A stretch of DNA of 64,000 nucleotides from Slackia sp. (GCA_029266945.1 JARIED010000028.1:19201-83200), one strand, 5' to 3'. Positions 45,733-54,094 are shown, numbered from the stretch's first letter. Program-made: numbers and translations. The notes: a model not told the origin generated them from the letters alone.

Positions 45733-46098
45733 GCCGTAGCGGGCCTATAAGCCGGGTTCTGTCTTCGAAGACGGTCATTTATCTAGGACGCACGTCGCCG
45801 CGCGCCTCAAGCAGGCTACCCGCATGCACGGAGAGGCTCAACCGTATCGCATGCCTATTCGCCCTTGCTTCGGATGGGGTTTACCAAGCCATGCTGTTAC
45901 CAACATGCTGGTGCGCTCTTACCGCACCTTCTCAGCTTTTCTCTTAACGCGAATGCGCCAGTGGGAGTTTAAATTTCTTCAGCACTTTCCGTCGGGTTTC
46001 CCCGCCCGGCCGTTAGCCGGCATCCTGCCTCAAGAAGCCCGGACTTTCCTCATGGGGCTCAAGGCCCCCCGCGACCATCCGGCCCGCATAGCGACGGC
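45733..46098 (-). ncRNA. rnpB: RNase P RNA, class A
   Basis: About 366 nt on the minus strand, the catalytic RNA that trims tRNA 5' ends. The 5' part carries GAGGAAAGTCCGGGC (minus strand of 46037-46051) and the 3' part GATAAATGAC and ACAGAACCCGGCTTA (minus strand of 45748-45762), the two most conserved segments of bacterial RNase P RNA. The ends pair as helix P1: GCCGT...GCGGGCC with GGCCCGC...ACGGC. The GGTAAACCCC-type segment lies in between. Ends are estimated from P1 pairing. Confidence 0.95.
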
Positions 46099-46099
46099 T

Positions 46100-46108
46100 A
46101 TTGTATCA
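46100..46108 (-). promoter_or_regulatory. Extended -10 promoter of rnpB
   Basis: Minus strand TGA-TACAAT, a TGn-extended -10, just before the 5' end of RNase P RNA. The -35 box is weak. Confidence 0.6.
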
Positions 46109-46165
46109 TTGGCGTGCGGAATGCGGGCGAAGAACTTCGCGCGCATCGTCTTCGCGCATGCTTCG

Positions 46166-46187
46166 CGCGTCTTCGGACGCGTTTTTT
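46166..46187 (+). terminator. Terminator/attenuator in the leader of the thiamine pyrophosphokinase gene
   Basis: CGCGTC-TTCG-GACGCG followed by six T residues, only 20 nt before the GTG start. No plus-strand gene ends nearby, so it may act on the leader of the following gene. Three CTTCGCGC copies (from 46135, 46150 and 46161) and a GCGAAG/CTTCGC inverted repeat lie just upstream and could form competing structures. Confidence 0.65.
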
Positions 46188-46206
46188 CGACGGGAGGTCA
46201 TATCAG

Positions 46207-46872
46207 GTGAATACGGGATTCGAATGCGCCTTGGTGGGCGCGGCGTCGTTCGACGCGGCCCATTTCGGAAACGAGCGCTTCGACGCGACGGTTGCCGTCG
46301 ACGGCGGCTATGCGTCCCTGCGCGACGCGGGTTTTACGCCCGATTTCGCCTTGGGCGATTTTGACTCGCTGGGATACGTTCCGCGCGACGTGCCGATCGA
46401 GCGCCATCCGTCTATGAAAGACGATAGCGACACGGCGCTGGCGTTGGATTGGGCGCGTCTGCAGGGGTATGCCTCCGTCGCCGTCTACGGCGCTTTGGGC
46501 GGGCGTCTCGACCACACGCATGCCACGATCGCCGCGCTTGCAGGCGCTGTGCACGCAGGCATGCGCGCCGTTGCCGTGGGGGAAGGGGCCGTGATCGCAA
46601 TCCTTTCGCCGTCGTGCTGCGACGTTCTCGAGCTTCCTGCGCTGGAGTCGGGCACGTTTTCGGTGTTCTCGTTTTCCGATGCGGCCGTGGGCGTGACCGA
46701 GCGCGGCGCGAAGTACGCCGCCGACGGCGTCGAGCTCGCAAACGACGTCACGCTGGGTCTTTCGAACGAATTCGTCGGCCGTCCAGTGCGCATCGAGGTG
46801 TCTTTGGGCACGCTCGCGGTGTATTTGCCGCCGATCGCGCTCGGCCTGATGAAGCTGGGGAGGAGGTCGTAG
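46207..46872 (+). CDS. Thiamine pyrophosphokinase
   Basis: A 221-residue enzyme (ThiN type) that makes thiamine pyrophosphate from thiamine and ATP. Motifs: VDGGYASLRDAGFTPDFALGD, SMKDDSDTALALDWA, and YGALGGRLDHTHATI; the C-terminal substrate domain has TERGAKYAADGVEL. GTG 46207 has GGGAGG 9 nt upstream, and the terminator just before makes longer versions unlikely. It lies next to the thiMED operon, completing thiamine salvage, but does not share its riboswitch. Confidence 0.92.
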   Translation: MNTGFECALVGAASFDAAHFGNERFDATVAVDGGYASLRDAGFTPDFALGDFDSLGYVPRDVPIERHPSMKDDSDTALALDWARLQGYASVAVYGALGGRLDHTHATIAALAGAVHAGMRAVAVGEGAVIAILSPSCCDVLELPALESGTFSVFSFSDAAVGVTERGAKYAADGVELANDVTLGLSNEFVGRPVRIEVSLGTLAVYLPPIALGLMKLGRRS

Positions 46873-46968
46873 GGCCTGCCCGTCGGCGTCGCATTCGGCG
46901 CGAGCGGATGTCAGGCGCCGTTCGGACGCTATTCGGCGGTTGTGCGTGCCGAAAGGCATGCGACGGTC

Positions 46969-46974
46969 TATAAT
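46969..46974 (+). promoter_or_regulatory. -10 element of the thiMED operon
   Basis: TATAAT lies about 10 nt before the riboswitch, so the transcript would begin right at the aptamer. The -35 region is not clear. Confidence 0.55.
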
Positions 46975-46982
46975 CGGCCGCA

Positions 46983-47068
46983 CATACGGGGAGCTCGTCG
47001 TAACGGGCTGAGAGGGGGCGTGCGCGTCCCGACCCGATGAACCTGATGTGGATAATGCCAACGAAGGG
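46983..47068 (+). promoter_or_regulatory. TPP riboswitch (THI element)
   Basis: The conserved pieces are present in order: GGGGAGC, CTGAGA at 47008-47013, ACCCGATGAACCTGAT, then GATAATGCCAACGAAGGGA. The aptamer's 3' edge contains the GAAGGGAG ribosome site of thiM, 9 nt before its ATG, and no terminator lies between, so control is probably at translation initiation: TPP binding hides the ribosome site. Confidence 0.95.
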
Positions 47069-47079
47069 AGTCTGAAACC

Positions 47080-47922
47080 ATGTCTCTTACTGCATCCATT
47101 TCCGACCGCGCCGACGCTGTGCGCACCTGCGCGCCGCTCGTGCACTGCATCACCAACTACGTGACGGTCGAAAGCTGCGCGAACGCCGTTCTGGCCGCGG
47201 GCGCCAGCCCCATCATGAGCGACGAGCCTGACGATGTGGGCGACATCACGTCCATCTGCGGCGCGCTCGTGCTCAACATCGGCACGCTGAACAAGCAGAC
47301 GATCGCGGGCATGAAGGTCGCGGGCGCGAAGGTGGCCGAGCTTGGCCATCCGATCGTGCTCGACCCTGTAGGCGCGGGCGCGTCGAAGCTGCGCACGGCC
47401 ACGGCCTGCGAGCTGCTCGATACGTTCCCCGTGGCTTTGGTGCGCGGCAACATGAGCGAAATCAAAGCCCTCGCAGGCAACGCCGCGGCCACTCAGGGCG
47501 TCGACGTGAACCCTGCCGATGCGGTCTGCGCCGAGGAGGATATCGCCGAAGCGGCCGCCTTCGCGCGCGATTTCGCCGCCAAGGCGGGATGCGTCGTGGC
47601 CATCACCGGTCCGATCGACATCGTGGCCGACGCGACGCGTGCGTTTGCGGTGCGCAACGGCTCGCCGTTGCAGGGTCGTATCACGGGTTCCGGCTGCATG
47701 CTTTCCGTCCTGTGCGGCGCCTATGCCGCCTGCGCGGGCGACTCGATGCTCGAAGCGGCGCTTGCCGCCGTGGTGCATATGGGTGCCGCTGGCCAGGAGG
47801 CCGCTGCTCGCATGACCGAGGCCGATGGCACGGGCAGCTACCACACGTATTTGATGGATGCCCTTTCGCGCGCGACGGGCGCGTCTCTTGCCGAGGCGGC
47901 TGCGGTGACCGAGGTGGCGTAA
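47080..47922 (+). CDS. thiM: Hydroxyethylthiazole kinase
   Basis: A 280-residue ribokinase-fold enzyme that phosphorylates the thiazole moiety during salvage. Features: LVHCITNYVTVESCANAVLA, AGASPIMSDEP, LNIGTL, LDPVGAGASKLR, RGNMSEI and the anion hole GRITGSGCMLS. First gene of the operon, directly behind the TPP riboswitch. Its TAA shares a base with the thiE ATG. Confidence 0.97.
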   Translation: MSLTASISDRADAVRTCAPLVHCITNYVTVESCANAVLAAGASPIMSDEPDDVGDITSICGALVLNIGTLNKQTIAGMKVAGAKVAELGHPIVLDPVGAGASKLRTATACELLDTFPVALVRGNMSEIKALAGNAAATQGVDVNPADAVCAEEDIAEAAAFARDFAAKAGCVVAITGPIDIVADATRAFAVRNGSPLQGRITGSGCMLSVLCGAYAACAGDSMLEAALAAVVHMGAAGQEAAARMTEADGTGSYHTYLMDALSRATGASLAEAAAVTEVA

Positions 47923-48590
47923 TGCATGCTCCTCGCGCGTATCTTCGCGAGCATCCCGAGTGCCTGCGCCTGTATGCGGTGACCGACAACGCATGGCTTC
48001 GCGGGCGCACGCTCGAGGCCTGCTGCGTCGATGCCGTGCGCGGCGGCACTACGTTTTTGCAGCTGCGTGACAAAGAGGCGTCGAGCGAAGGCCTCGAGGA
48101 TGCGTATCGTGCCATCGCGGCGGCCCTTGCGGGCTCGTGTCCCGACGCGCGGGTCCCCTTCGTCATCAACGACGACGTGCAGGCGGCGCTCGCGTGCGGC
48201 GCCGACGGCGTGCATGTGGGGCAAAGCGACACGGCGTGCGCGCAGGCGCGCGCCGTGCTGGGACCCGACAGGATCGTCGGCGTTTCGGCTCAGACGGTCG
48301 AGCAGGCGCGTGCCGCAGAGGCTGCAGGAGCCGATTATCTGGGTGTGGGAGCCCTGATCGTCACGGCCACCAAGCCTGATGCGGTCATCGTGGCGCGCGA
48401 GGAGCTCGCGCGAATCTGCGCGGCCGTCTCGATTCCCGTGGTGGGCATCGGCGGTCTTGGACCCGCCACGCTGTCTTGCTTGCGGGATACGGGCGTCGAA
48501 GGCGCCGCGGTGGTTTCGGCGGTGTTCGCCGCCGACGACATCGAAGCGGCCGCGTTCGCGCTGAGGGAAGGAGTCGAACGTGTCGTATAG
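47922..48590 (+). CDS. thiE: Thiamine-phosphate synthase
   Basis: A 222-residue TIM-barrel enzyme that joins HMP diphosphate and thiazole phosphate into thiamine phosphate. Features: RLYAVTDNAWL, TFLQLRDKEAS, FVINDDVQAALACGADGVHVGQSD, DRIVGVSAQTVEQA, DYLGVGALIVTATKPDA and VVGIGGLG. ATG 47922 overlaps the thiM stop by 1 nt; a much longer open frame upstream is only the shadow of thiM. The last 11 nt overlap thiD. Confidence 0.95.
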   Translation: MHAPRAYLREHPECLRLYAVTDNAWLRGRTLEACCVDAVRGGTTFLQLRDKEASSEGLEDAYRAIAAALAGSCPDARVPFVINDDVQAALACGADGVHVGQSDTACAQARAVLGPDRIVGVSAQTVEQARAAEAAGADYLGVGALIVTATKPDAVIVAREELARICAAVSIPVVGIGGLGPATLSCLRDTGVEGAAVVSAVFAADDIEAAAFALREGVERVV

Positions 48591-49383
48591 CATTCCTTCG
48601 GTCGTAAGCGTCGCCGGTTCGGATAGCTCCGGCGGAGCGGGAATCCAGGCCGACATAAAGACCATCGAGGCCTTCGGCCTGTTCGCCCAGACGGTAGTCA
48701 CCGCGCTGACCGCTCAGAACACGCTCGGGGTCTACGGCGTCTTCGATGCCGACCCGTCTTTCGTGCGCGCGCAGATCGATGCGGTGTTTTCCGACATCAG
48801 GCCCGATGCCGTGAAGATCGGCATGGTCTCTTCGCGTCCTATCGCCGAAGCGATCGCACAGGGACTTGCGGCGCACGATGCGCGCAACGTGGTGCTCGAC
48901 CCGGTCATGGTGTCGACGAGCGGCGCGTCTTTGATCGACGAGCAGGCTCGCGAGGCGCTTGTCGATCGGCTTTTCCCGTTGGCGTCGGCGATTACGCCCA
49001 ATATCCCCGAGGCGGAGGTGCTGTGCGGCATGGAGGTGCGCACGCGCGACGATATGGAGCGCGCGGCACGCATGCTGAAGGCGATGACGCCCGGCGCGGT
49101 GCTCGTCAAAGGCGGCCATGGGGTTTCGGGCGCCGACGATTTGCTGTGCTGCGATGACGGTATGTATTGGTTCGAAGGCCGCCGCATCGAGACGGAGGAC
49201 ACCCACGGCACGGGCTGCACGCTTTCGAGTGCGATTGCCTGCGGCCTCGCGCGCGGCGAGAGCGCCCCGCAGGCCGTCGAGACCGCGAAGCACTACGTCG
49301 CAGGTGCTCTCGAAGCCGGGTTCGATATGGGTAAAGGGTCGGGTCCTCTCGATCATATGTGGGAATACCGCCACGCTGAATAA
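48580..49383 (+). CDS. thiD: Hydroxymethylpyrimidine/phosphomethylpyrimidine kinase
   Basis: A 267-residue ribokinase-fold enzyme that phosphorylates HMP and HMP phosphate. Features: SVAGSDSSGGAGIQADIKT at the start, VTALTAQNTLGV, AVKIGMVSS, VLDPVMVSTSGASL, TPNIPEAEVLCG, VLVKGGHG and DTHGTGCTLSSAIA. GTG 48580 lies 6 nt after AAGGAG inside thiE. With thiM, thiE and the kinase upstream this makes a salvage route; no thiC or thiG is present here. Confidence 0.96.
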   Translation: MSYSIPSVVSVAGSDSSGGAGIQADIKTIEAFGLFAQTVVTALTAQNTLGVYGVFDADPSFVRAQIDAVFSDIRPDAVKIGMVSSRPIAEAIAQGLAAHDARNVVLDPVMVSTSGASLIDEQAREALVDRLFPLASAITPNIPEAEVLCGMEVRTRDDMERAARMLKAMTPGAVLVKGGHGVSGADDLLCCDDGMYWFEGRRIETEDTHGTGCTLSSAIACGLARGESAPQAVETAKHYVAGALEAGFDMGKGSGPLDHMWEYRHAE

Positions 49384-49416
49384 CCGAATATCGCCATAAA
49401 CGTACCGTTTGCCGAA

Positions 49417-49460
49417 AAGACCGCGCCTACAATCCCGTCGATTGCAGGCGCGGTCTTCGT
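49417..49460 (+). terminator. Terminator after thiD
   Basis: A 12-bp stem (49417-49428 with 49446-49457), extended by a few inner pairs; the T tract is short (TTCGT). Confidence 0.75.
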
Positions 49461-49744
49461 ATGCGATAGCGGATCGCGTCTGAAAAGGGTGCGTTCGTCG
49501 CGAGAAAGAGCGTGGTGCGAGGCGTCTTCGGGCGTCGATGCGGCTTGATTGCGGCAAGGTTCGATCCGGATTTCGGCCTGATTCGCGCTGGAAGTCGGCA
49601 AGGGGTGCATGCTAAGCGGAGGGCGAGGCGGTCTTATAGAACGTCCGCCATGATTTCGTGGAGCGGGGAAGATACGGCGCCTAGCCGGTGCGCCGCCGCA
49701 TCATGCGGTCGGGTGGAATCGGGTGTTTTGCCGAGGTGTATTCG
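49461..49744. other. Gene-free stretch
   Basis: About 280 bp between the thiD terminator and the terminator of the minus-strand tRNAs. I see no supported gene, no RNA motif I recognise and no clear repeat. Base composition is like the surroundings, so it may be a decayed gene, but nothing in it can be named. Confidence 0.5.
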
Positions 49745-49778
49745 AGGAAAATAAAGAAGCCCTCGGATGAGGGCTTCT
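49745..49778 (-). terminator. Terminator of the cca-tRNA-Gln-tRNA-Glu transcript
   Basis: A 10-bp perfect stem (49755-49764 with 49769-49778) and 4-nt loop; on the minus strand it runs into TTTATTTTCC. Confidence 0.88.
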
Positions 49779-49787
49779 GAAGATTCG

Positions 49788-49864
49788 TGGTAGCCTGGAG
49801 GGGATTCGAACCCCCGATCTTCGCCTTGAGAGGGCGATGTCCTAAACCGCTAGACGACCAGGCC
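49788..49864 (-). tRNA. tRNA-Glu (anticodon CTC)
   Basis: 77 nt on the minus strand: acceptor GGCCTGG/CCAGGCT, anticodon stem TCGCC/GGCGA with loop CTCTCAA, and encoded CCA. Confidence 0.95.
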
Positions 49865-49884
49865 ATATATAGTTGCGCTGAAAA

Positions 49885-49958
49885 TGGCTGGGGTGGAAGG
49901 AGTCGAACCCTCACATACGGCACCAGAAACCGCTGTCCTGCCATTAGACGACACCCCA
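49885..49958 (-). tRNA. tRNA-Gln (anticodon CTG)
   Basis: 74 nt on the minus strand: acceptor TGGGGTG/CACCCCA, anticodon loop TTCTGGT on a GCGGT/GCCGT stem with two wobble pairs, and encoded CCA. It starts 12 nt after the cca stop. Confidence 0.94.
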
Positions 49959-49970
49959 ATGCGTATCGCT

Positions 49971-51344
49971 TCAAGCGCGGATTTGAATATTACGGTGCTT
50001 TGCCTGATTCGTCAACTCTCTTTTCAAAACTTTTTTGAAAAGATTTTCCGCAGCGGGCTCGCGGGGAAGGTTTCCGCTCATCGCGCACTCGAGTAGAGCC
50101 GTCCGTTCGTTGTCGACGCCGCCCTGTATGGCTACGAACAGAAGGGCGTCGAGCGTCGATGCGACGCCGGGTCCCGGAGCCATGCCCGCTTTGATCAGGT
50201 CGCCTCCGCCGATGGCTAAATCGCTGCGCTTCAGTGGGCCGGGGTCGCGCTCCACCTCGTCGAGGACCCCCTGCATTCGCACGCCTTCTTCATTCGCAGC
50301 ATCGCCTGCGCTGCCGAGCGCCCGCTGCAGCGCGACGAGCTCGCGCACGAACCCGAGGTCGCCGCCGTGCGCCGCGGCGAGCAGCCTGATACGAAGCGGG
50401 CATGCGCTCGCTTTCTCGTCGAGCGCATCGAGCAGCGCGCAGGCGCGGTCGATCAGCTTGCGGGGTGCCTTGAGGGTTCTCAAAGCGTTGCGTGCGGCTC
50501 CGTTTCCGCAGGTCTTTTCCATGTCGGCGAGCAGGGCGGCGAATCGAATCCCCGCTTGTGCGGGCGCCGCGTCCACGGCGCGCGCCGTGCGTTCGAGCGA
50601 GGCGTCCTGTTCGCCGACACGGCTCGCGTCCTCGTGCAGAAAGTCCGGGATGACTTCGTCGATGACCGGCGCGTACTGCGCGATGACGGTTCCGGGAGCG
50701 GGCGCGACGAGCGTTTTCTCGAGCTCTGAGAGCACGCGCTCTTTCGCGATGCGCCGTATGTCGCCGGCGCTTTCCAAGATGGCGTCGCGGGTCCCTTCTG
50801 CGGCGACGAATCCGAGTTGCGCGCAGAACCTGACTGCCCGCAGGATACGCAGCGGGTCTTCTTCGAACCGCGCGCGGGCATCGCCCACGGCGCGTACGAC
50901 GCCCGCTTCGATGTCGCTTCGGCCGCCGAAGGGGTCGCACAGCCCTCGTTCGGGGTGGTAGGCGATCGCATTCATGCAGAAATCGCGCCTCGCCAGGTCG
51001 AGCGAGACCTCGTCGACGAACGCCACGTCGTCCGGCCTGCGTCCGTCGCTGTAGGACGATTCGACCCGATAGGTGGTCGTTTCCACGACGAGTCCGTCGA
51101 CGACCACGCCGACGCTGCCGTGCTTGGCTCCCGCCTCGATGACGTGGCGCCCCTGTGCTTGGAATATCGCTCGGACGCGCTGCCAGCGCGCCGATGTGGC
51201 GATGTCGAAATCGTGCGCGGGACGGCCGATGAGGGCGTCGCGCACGCAGCCGCCGACGAACCAGGCGCTTTCGCCTTCGGCCTCGATGGCGCGCAGCACG
51301 GCGAGCGCGCGCGGGTCGACGGGTATGTGTGTGGTGTCTTTCAT
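49971..51344 (-). CDS. cca: CCA tRNA nucleotidyltransferase (class II)
   Basis: A 457-residue nucleotidyltransferase of the pol-beta superfamily that adds or repairs the tRNA 3' CCA end. Features: WFVGGCVRDALIGRPAHDFDIATSA at residues 28-52 with the GG motif and the DxD metal site, RRDFCMNAIAYH, DPFGGRSDIEAGVVRAVGD and EEDPLRILRAVRFCAQLG. Every tRNA in this window already encodes CCA, so repair is the likelier job. The gene sits directly upstream of tRNA-Gln and tRNA-Glu on the same strand. No ribosome site precedes ATG 51344; a TACCAT about 7 nt upstream could be the -10 of a leaderless message. Poly(A) polymerase activity cannot be excluded. Confidence 0.88.
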   Translation of the reverse strand: MKDTTHIPVDPRALAVLRAIEAEGESAWFVGGCVRDALIGRPAHDFDIATSARWQRVRAIFQAQGRHVIEAGAKHGSVGVVVDGLVVETTTYRVESSYSDGRRPDDVAFVDEVSLDLARRDFCMNAIAYHPERGLCDPFGGRSDIEAGVVRAVGDARARFEEDPLRILRAVRFCAQLGFVAAEGTRDAILESAGDIRRIAKERVLSELEKTLVAPAPGTVIAQYAPVIDEVIPDFLHEDASRVGEQDASLERTARAVDAAPAQAGIRFAALLADMEKTCGNGAARNALRTLKAPRKLIDRACALLDALDEKASACPLRIRLLAAAHGGDLGFVRELVALQRALGSAGDAANEEGVRMQGVLDEVERDPGPLKRSDLAIGGGDLIKAGMAPGPGVASTLDALLFVAIQGGVDNERTALLECAMSGNLPREPAAENLFKKVLKRELTNQAKHRNIQIRA

Positions 51345-51491
51345 GGGCGCTATGGTAGCGCATGGGGAAAACTCCGGGGATAGCTGCTGGGAAAACCCGC
51401 CCGACGCCCTGCCGCGCAGGACCCGGTTCCTTCTCGTTTACGCTTCGTTTCCGGCATGGATGCGGCGTAATCCGCGCCTGTTTCCGTTGTC

Positions 51492-51497
51492 TACAAT
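51492..51497 (+). promoter_or_regulatory. -10 element of the BTAD regulator gene
   Basis: TACAAT lies 78 nt before the start in the 230-bp divergent gap with cca. The -35 box is weak. Confidence 0.4.
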
Positions 51498-51574
51498 GAA
51501 ATCCCCTGGTGATTCGTGGGGTCGAACCCAGGGTTGGGCGCTCGGCGCCGCGTTTTATCGAGGAGGGATCGAAC

Positions 51575-54094
51575 ATGAGGAATTTCATTGCGCATTCGGC
51601 ATGCTGCGGGCGAAGACCGAAGGGGCTGGGGCTGTCAGGCATCCATTCGCGGCCGCGCCTGATCAAGAAAATGATGCTTGACCGAACGGTGGCGCGTTTC
51701 GTCGTCGCTCCCCAAGGATTCGGCAAGACGGCGCTCGTCTGCGAGTACGCCGAATCGATTTTCGGATTCGACAACGTGTTCTGGATCAACGGGCAGAGCC
51801 CGTGCTTTCTGCGGGACCTCGACGACCGCATCGTGGTCCCGTCACTCAGCGATGCGAGCCAACGCAGGTCGCTCGTGGTGTTCGAGGACATCCCGTATCT
51901 CGACGACGAGCGATCCGATGCGTTTTCGCGCGATATCGACGCCATCCTGAACAAGGGCTGGGAGGTCGTGGTGGTCGCCACGCCGGCGACGGATTCGTTC
52001 GCCGAGCGCCAGAACGACCGCACGTGCATCTCGGCGCGCGACCTGCTCGTCGATGACATGGAGGCGTCTGCGCTCGGCAGCGCGTTGCGCGGCGCCGGCG
52101 CGGGCGAACGCGTTCCCGCGCTGGTGTGGGGCGGCCAGGACGGAGGCGCGCCTCTGCTCGACGGCATGCGCTCGGCCGACATGCCCGCCGAGATACAGCT
52201 CGCCATCTTCGTGATGGAAGTGCTCGTGGAAGGGTCGGTCGAAGACGTCGACTCGTTCGTGCATTCCCTGCGCAAGGACACGCGCCGTTTCATCGAGCAG
52301 CATTATCCCTATGTCGGGCTCGACCTGGTCGAAGAGCGCTTTTGCGCGCATGAGTTCCCGATCGGGGCCATCGGCGCTGCGTTTCGCGGCGTGATCGATG
52401 CCACGGTGGCGAGCGCCTCGTCGACGAGCAGGGAGGCACTCGTCTGCCGCTTGGCCTCGACGCTTGCGCGGCGAGGCCGCCGCGAGCGTGCGTGCGAGCT
52501 CGTCGCGACGTTGTGCCCGCGCCGCCGCAGGCCGTCTTGGATCGAGGCGGAGCAGGACGGCCTTCTGGCGTCGGGAAGCGTCGCGCCTGCCCAGCGCCTG
52601 TTCGAGAGTCTGGGCGAGCGGCCGAGCGGGTTGACGCCGGCGCTGCTGCTCGGCGCCTGCGCGCGGCTGCATCTGCTGGGCGACGACAAGCGCGCCGTCC
52701 GATTCGCCATGCGCGCCTTGGCGCACCCCGATCGAAGCGAAGAGCAGGCCTGCCATGCCGCGCTTGCCGCCTGCGTCTGTGCTCCCGACGACGTCGTCGC
52801 CCGCGTCCGCGCGGCCCTTTCCGATGCTTCGGTGCGTACGCTCGGCGAAGGCGGCGCGGCGTCTTTGACGGCGGCGGCCTGGTCGTGCATGGACGACGAT
52901 CCGGCCCGCGCGCTCGATATCGTGGAAGGTGCCGAGGCGTCCGCGATCGTGCAGCCCGTTTTTCTGACGGGTCTGGCGCGTATCGTGCGCACGTTGAACG
53001 ACAGCGACGGAGGGTCGGGCCGTCTTCTCGAGCGCGCCTGCGCCTGCGCGTCGCGCTGCCTGGACGCATGCCGCGATGCCGCGGACGCCGATGCGTACGA
53101 AGCTGTCCTGCGCGATGCAGTGCGCGAAGCAGGCCTTGCCGCCGAAGGCGACGATCCGCGCGAAGCCGAGGCGCGCGTCCTTATCGCCGCGCTCGCCGAT
53201 CAGCGCAGGGATTGGCGCGTCGAAGCGACGGCCGCGCGCCGTCTTCCCGCGCGTGGCGAGCAGCCCGCTCTCGTGCAGGCGGCCGGCGCGGCCAAGATGC
53301 GCGTGCGCCTGTTCGGCGGCATGCAAGTCAGCGTCGGCGGCCAGGTGATCGAGCCCGCCGCCTTTCGCAAACAGAAGGCCAAGGCGCTGCTCGCGGTGCT
53401 GGTTCTGCACCGCGGCAAGGAAATCGCCCGCCAGGAGCTGCTCGACATCATGTGGCCCGACTCGTCGGGCGAGCGTGCCTCGAACGATCTCTACTCGCTG
53501 TGGTCGGCCTTGCGCCGCGCGCTCGAAGACAAGTGGGGCGAATGCCCGTATGTGGTGCGCCATCAGGCGGGATACATGGTCGATGCGCGCTATGTCGAAA
53601 GCGATGTCGACGAATTCGAGGAAATCTGCCGCACGCTTTTCTTCGACCGTCCCGACCCGCAGGCGTGGATGGAAGTCTTCGCGCGCCTTCAGAACGACTT
53701 TTCCTGCGACCTGCTTCCGTCCGAGACGGGCAACGCTTACATCGACCGCCTGAGGGAGCGTTACCGCGTCCGCCTCGTCGACGTGCTCGTCACGGCGGCG
53801 GACCGTCTGTGCGACGCCGACGAGCCGCAGGCGGCGCTTTGGTTCGCCCGCGCGGCGCTCGACCAATGCGACGAGCGGGAAGACGCCTACTGCGCGCTCA
53901 TGAGGGCGCAGATGCTGTCCGACCAGCGCAGCCAGGCCATGGAGACGTTTCTGGCGTGCAGGCGCTTCATGTCCGAGGAGCTCGGCATGGACCCCTCCGA
54001 GCGCGTGATGCGCCTGCATCGCGAATTGATCGCGGGCAAGCGTGAGGGTTCTCCGGCGTCATGGGGGATGGAACCGGCACAGGGGGCGATGTGA
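51575..54094 (+). CDS. MalT-like STAND ATPase with C-terminal BTAD DNA-binding module
   Basis: An 839-residue predicted transcription regulator. The N-terminus matches MalT/LuxR-type STAND ATPases: HSRPRLIKKMML, then a P-loop VVAPQGFGKTALVCEY at about 43-58, and FEDIPYLDD as a Walker B-like segment. The middle (about 280-560) is alpha-helical and TPR-like. From about residue 575 comes an OmpR-type winged helix (MRVRLFGGMQVSVGG, FRKQKAKALLAVLVLHRGKEIARQELLDIMWPD), then a bacterial transcriptional activation domain with helical repeats. In classic SARP regulators the winged helix is N-terminal; here it is C-terminal, replacing the LuxR helix-turn-helix. GAGGAGGGA lies before ATG 51575. No target is evident; secA follows 79 nt later. 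It ends in TGA. Confidence 0.78.
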   Translation: MRNFIAHSACCGRRPKGLGLSGIHSRPRLIKKMMLDRTVARFVVAPQGFGKTALVCEYAESIFGFDNVFWINGQSPCFLRDLDDRIVVPSLSDASQRRSLVVFEDIPYLDDERSDAFSRDIDAILNKGWEVVVVATPATDSFAERQNDRTCISARDLLVDDMEASALGSALRGAGAGERVPALVWGGQDGGAPLLDGMRSADMPAEIQLAIFVMEVLVEGSVEDVDSFVHSLRKDTRRFIEQHYPYVGLDLVEERFCAHEFPIGAIGAAFRGVIDATVASASSTSREALVCRLASTLARRGRRERACELVATLCPRRRRPSWIEAEQDGLLASGSVAPAQRLFESLGERPSGLTPALLLGACARLHLLGDDKRAVRFAMRALAHPDRSEEQACHAALAACVCAPDDVVARVRAALSDASVRTLGEGGAASLTAAAWSCMDDDPARALDIVEGAEASAIVQPVFLTGLARIVRTLNDSDGGSGRLLERACACASRCLDACRDAADADAYEAVLRDAVREAGLAAEGDDPREAEARVLIAALADQRRDWRVEATAARRLPARGEQPALVQAAGAAKMRVRLFGGMQVSVGGQVIEPAAFRKQKAKALLAVLVLHRGKEIARQELLDIMWPDSSGERASNDLYSLWSALRRALEDKWGECPYVVRHQAGYMVDARYVESDVDEFEEICRTLFFDRPDPQAWMEVFARLQNDFSCDLLPSETGNAYIDRLRERYRVRLVDVLVTAADRLCDADEPQAALWFARAALDQCDEREDAYCALMRAQMLSDQRSQAMETFLACRRFMSEELGMDPSERVMRLHRELIAGKREGSPASWGMEPAQGAM

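Noticed and set aside
46127..46206. A second TPP riboswitch before the thiamine pyrophosphokinase gene
   Set aside because: None of the conserved THI segments (CTGAGA, ACCTGAT, AATGCC) occur there; only a terminator and short repeats do.
47589..47921. A 111-codon upstream extension of thiE
   Set aside because: This part is the out-of-frame shadow of thiM; thiE's conserved N-terminus begins at ATG 47922, which overlaps the thiM stop in the usual coupled way.
51842..54019. A 725-codon minus-strand frame opposite the BTAD regulator
   Set aside because: It has no ribosome site or motif and the plus-strand protein shows clear ATPase and winged-helix features.
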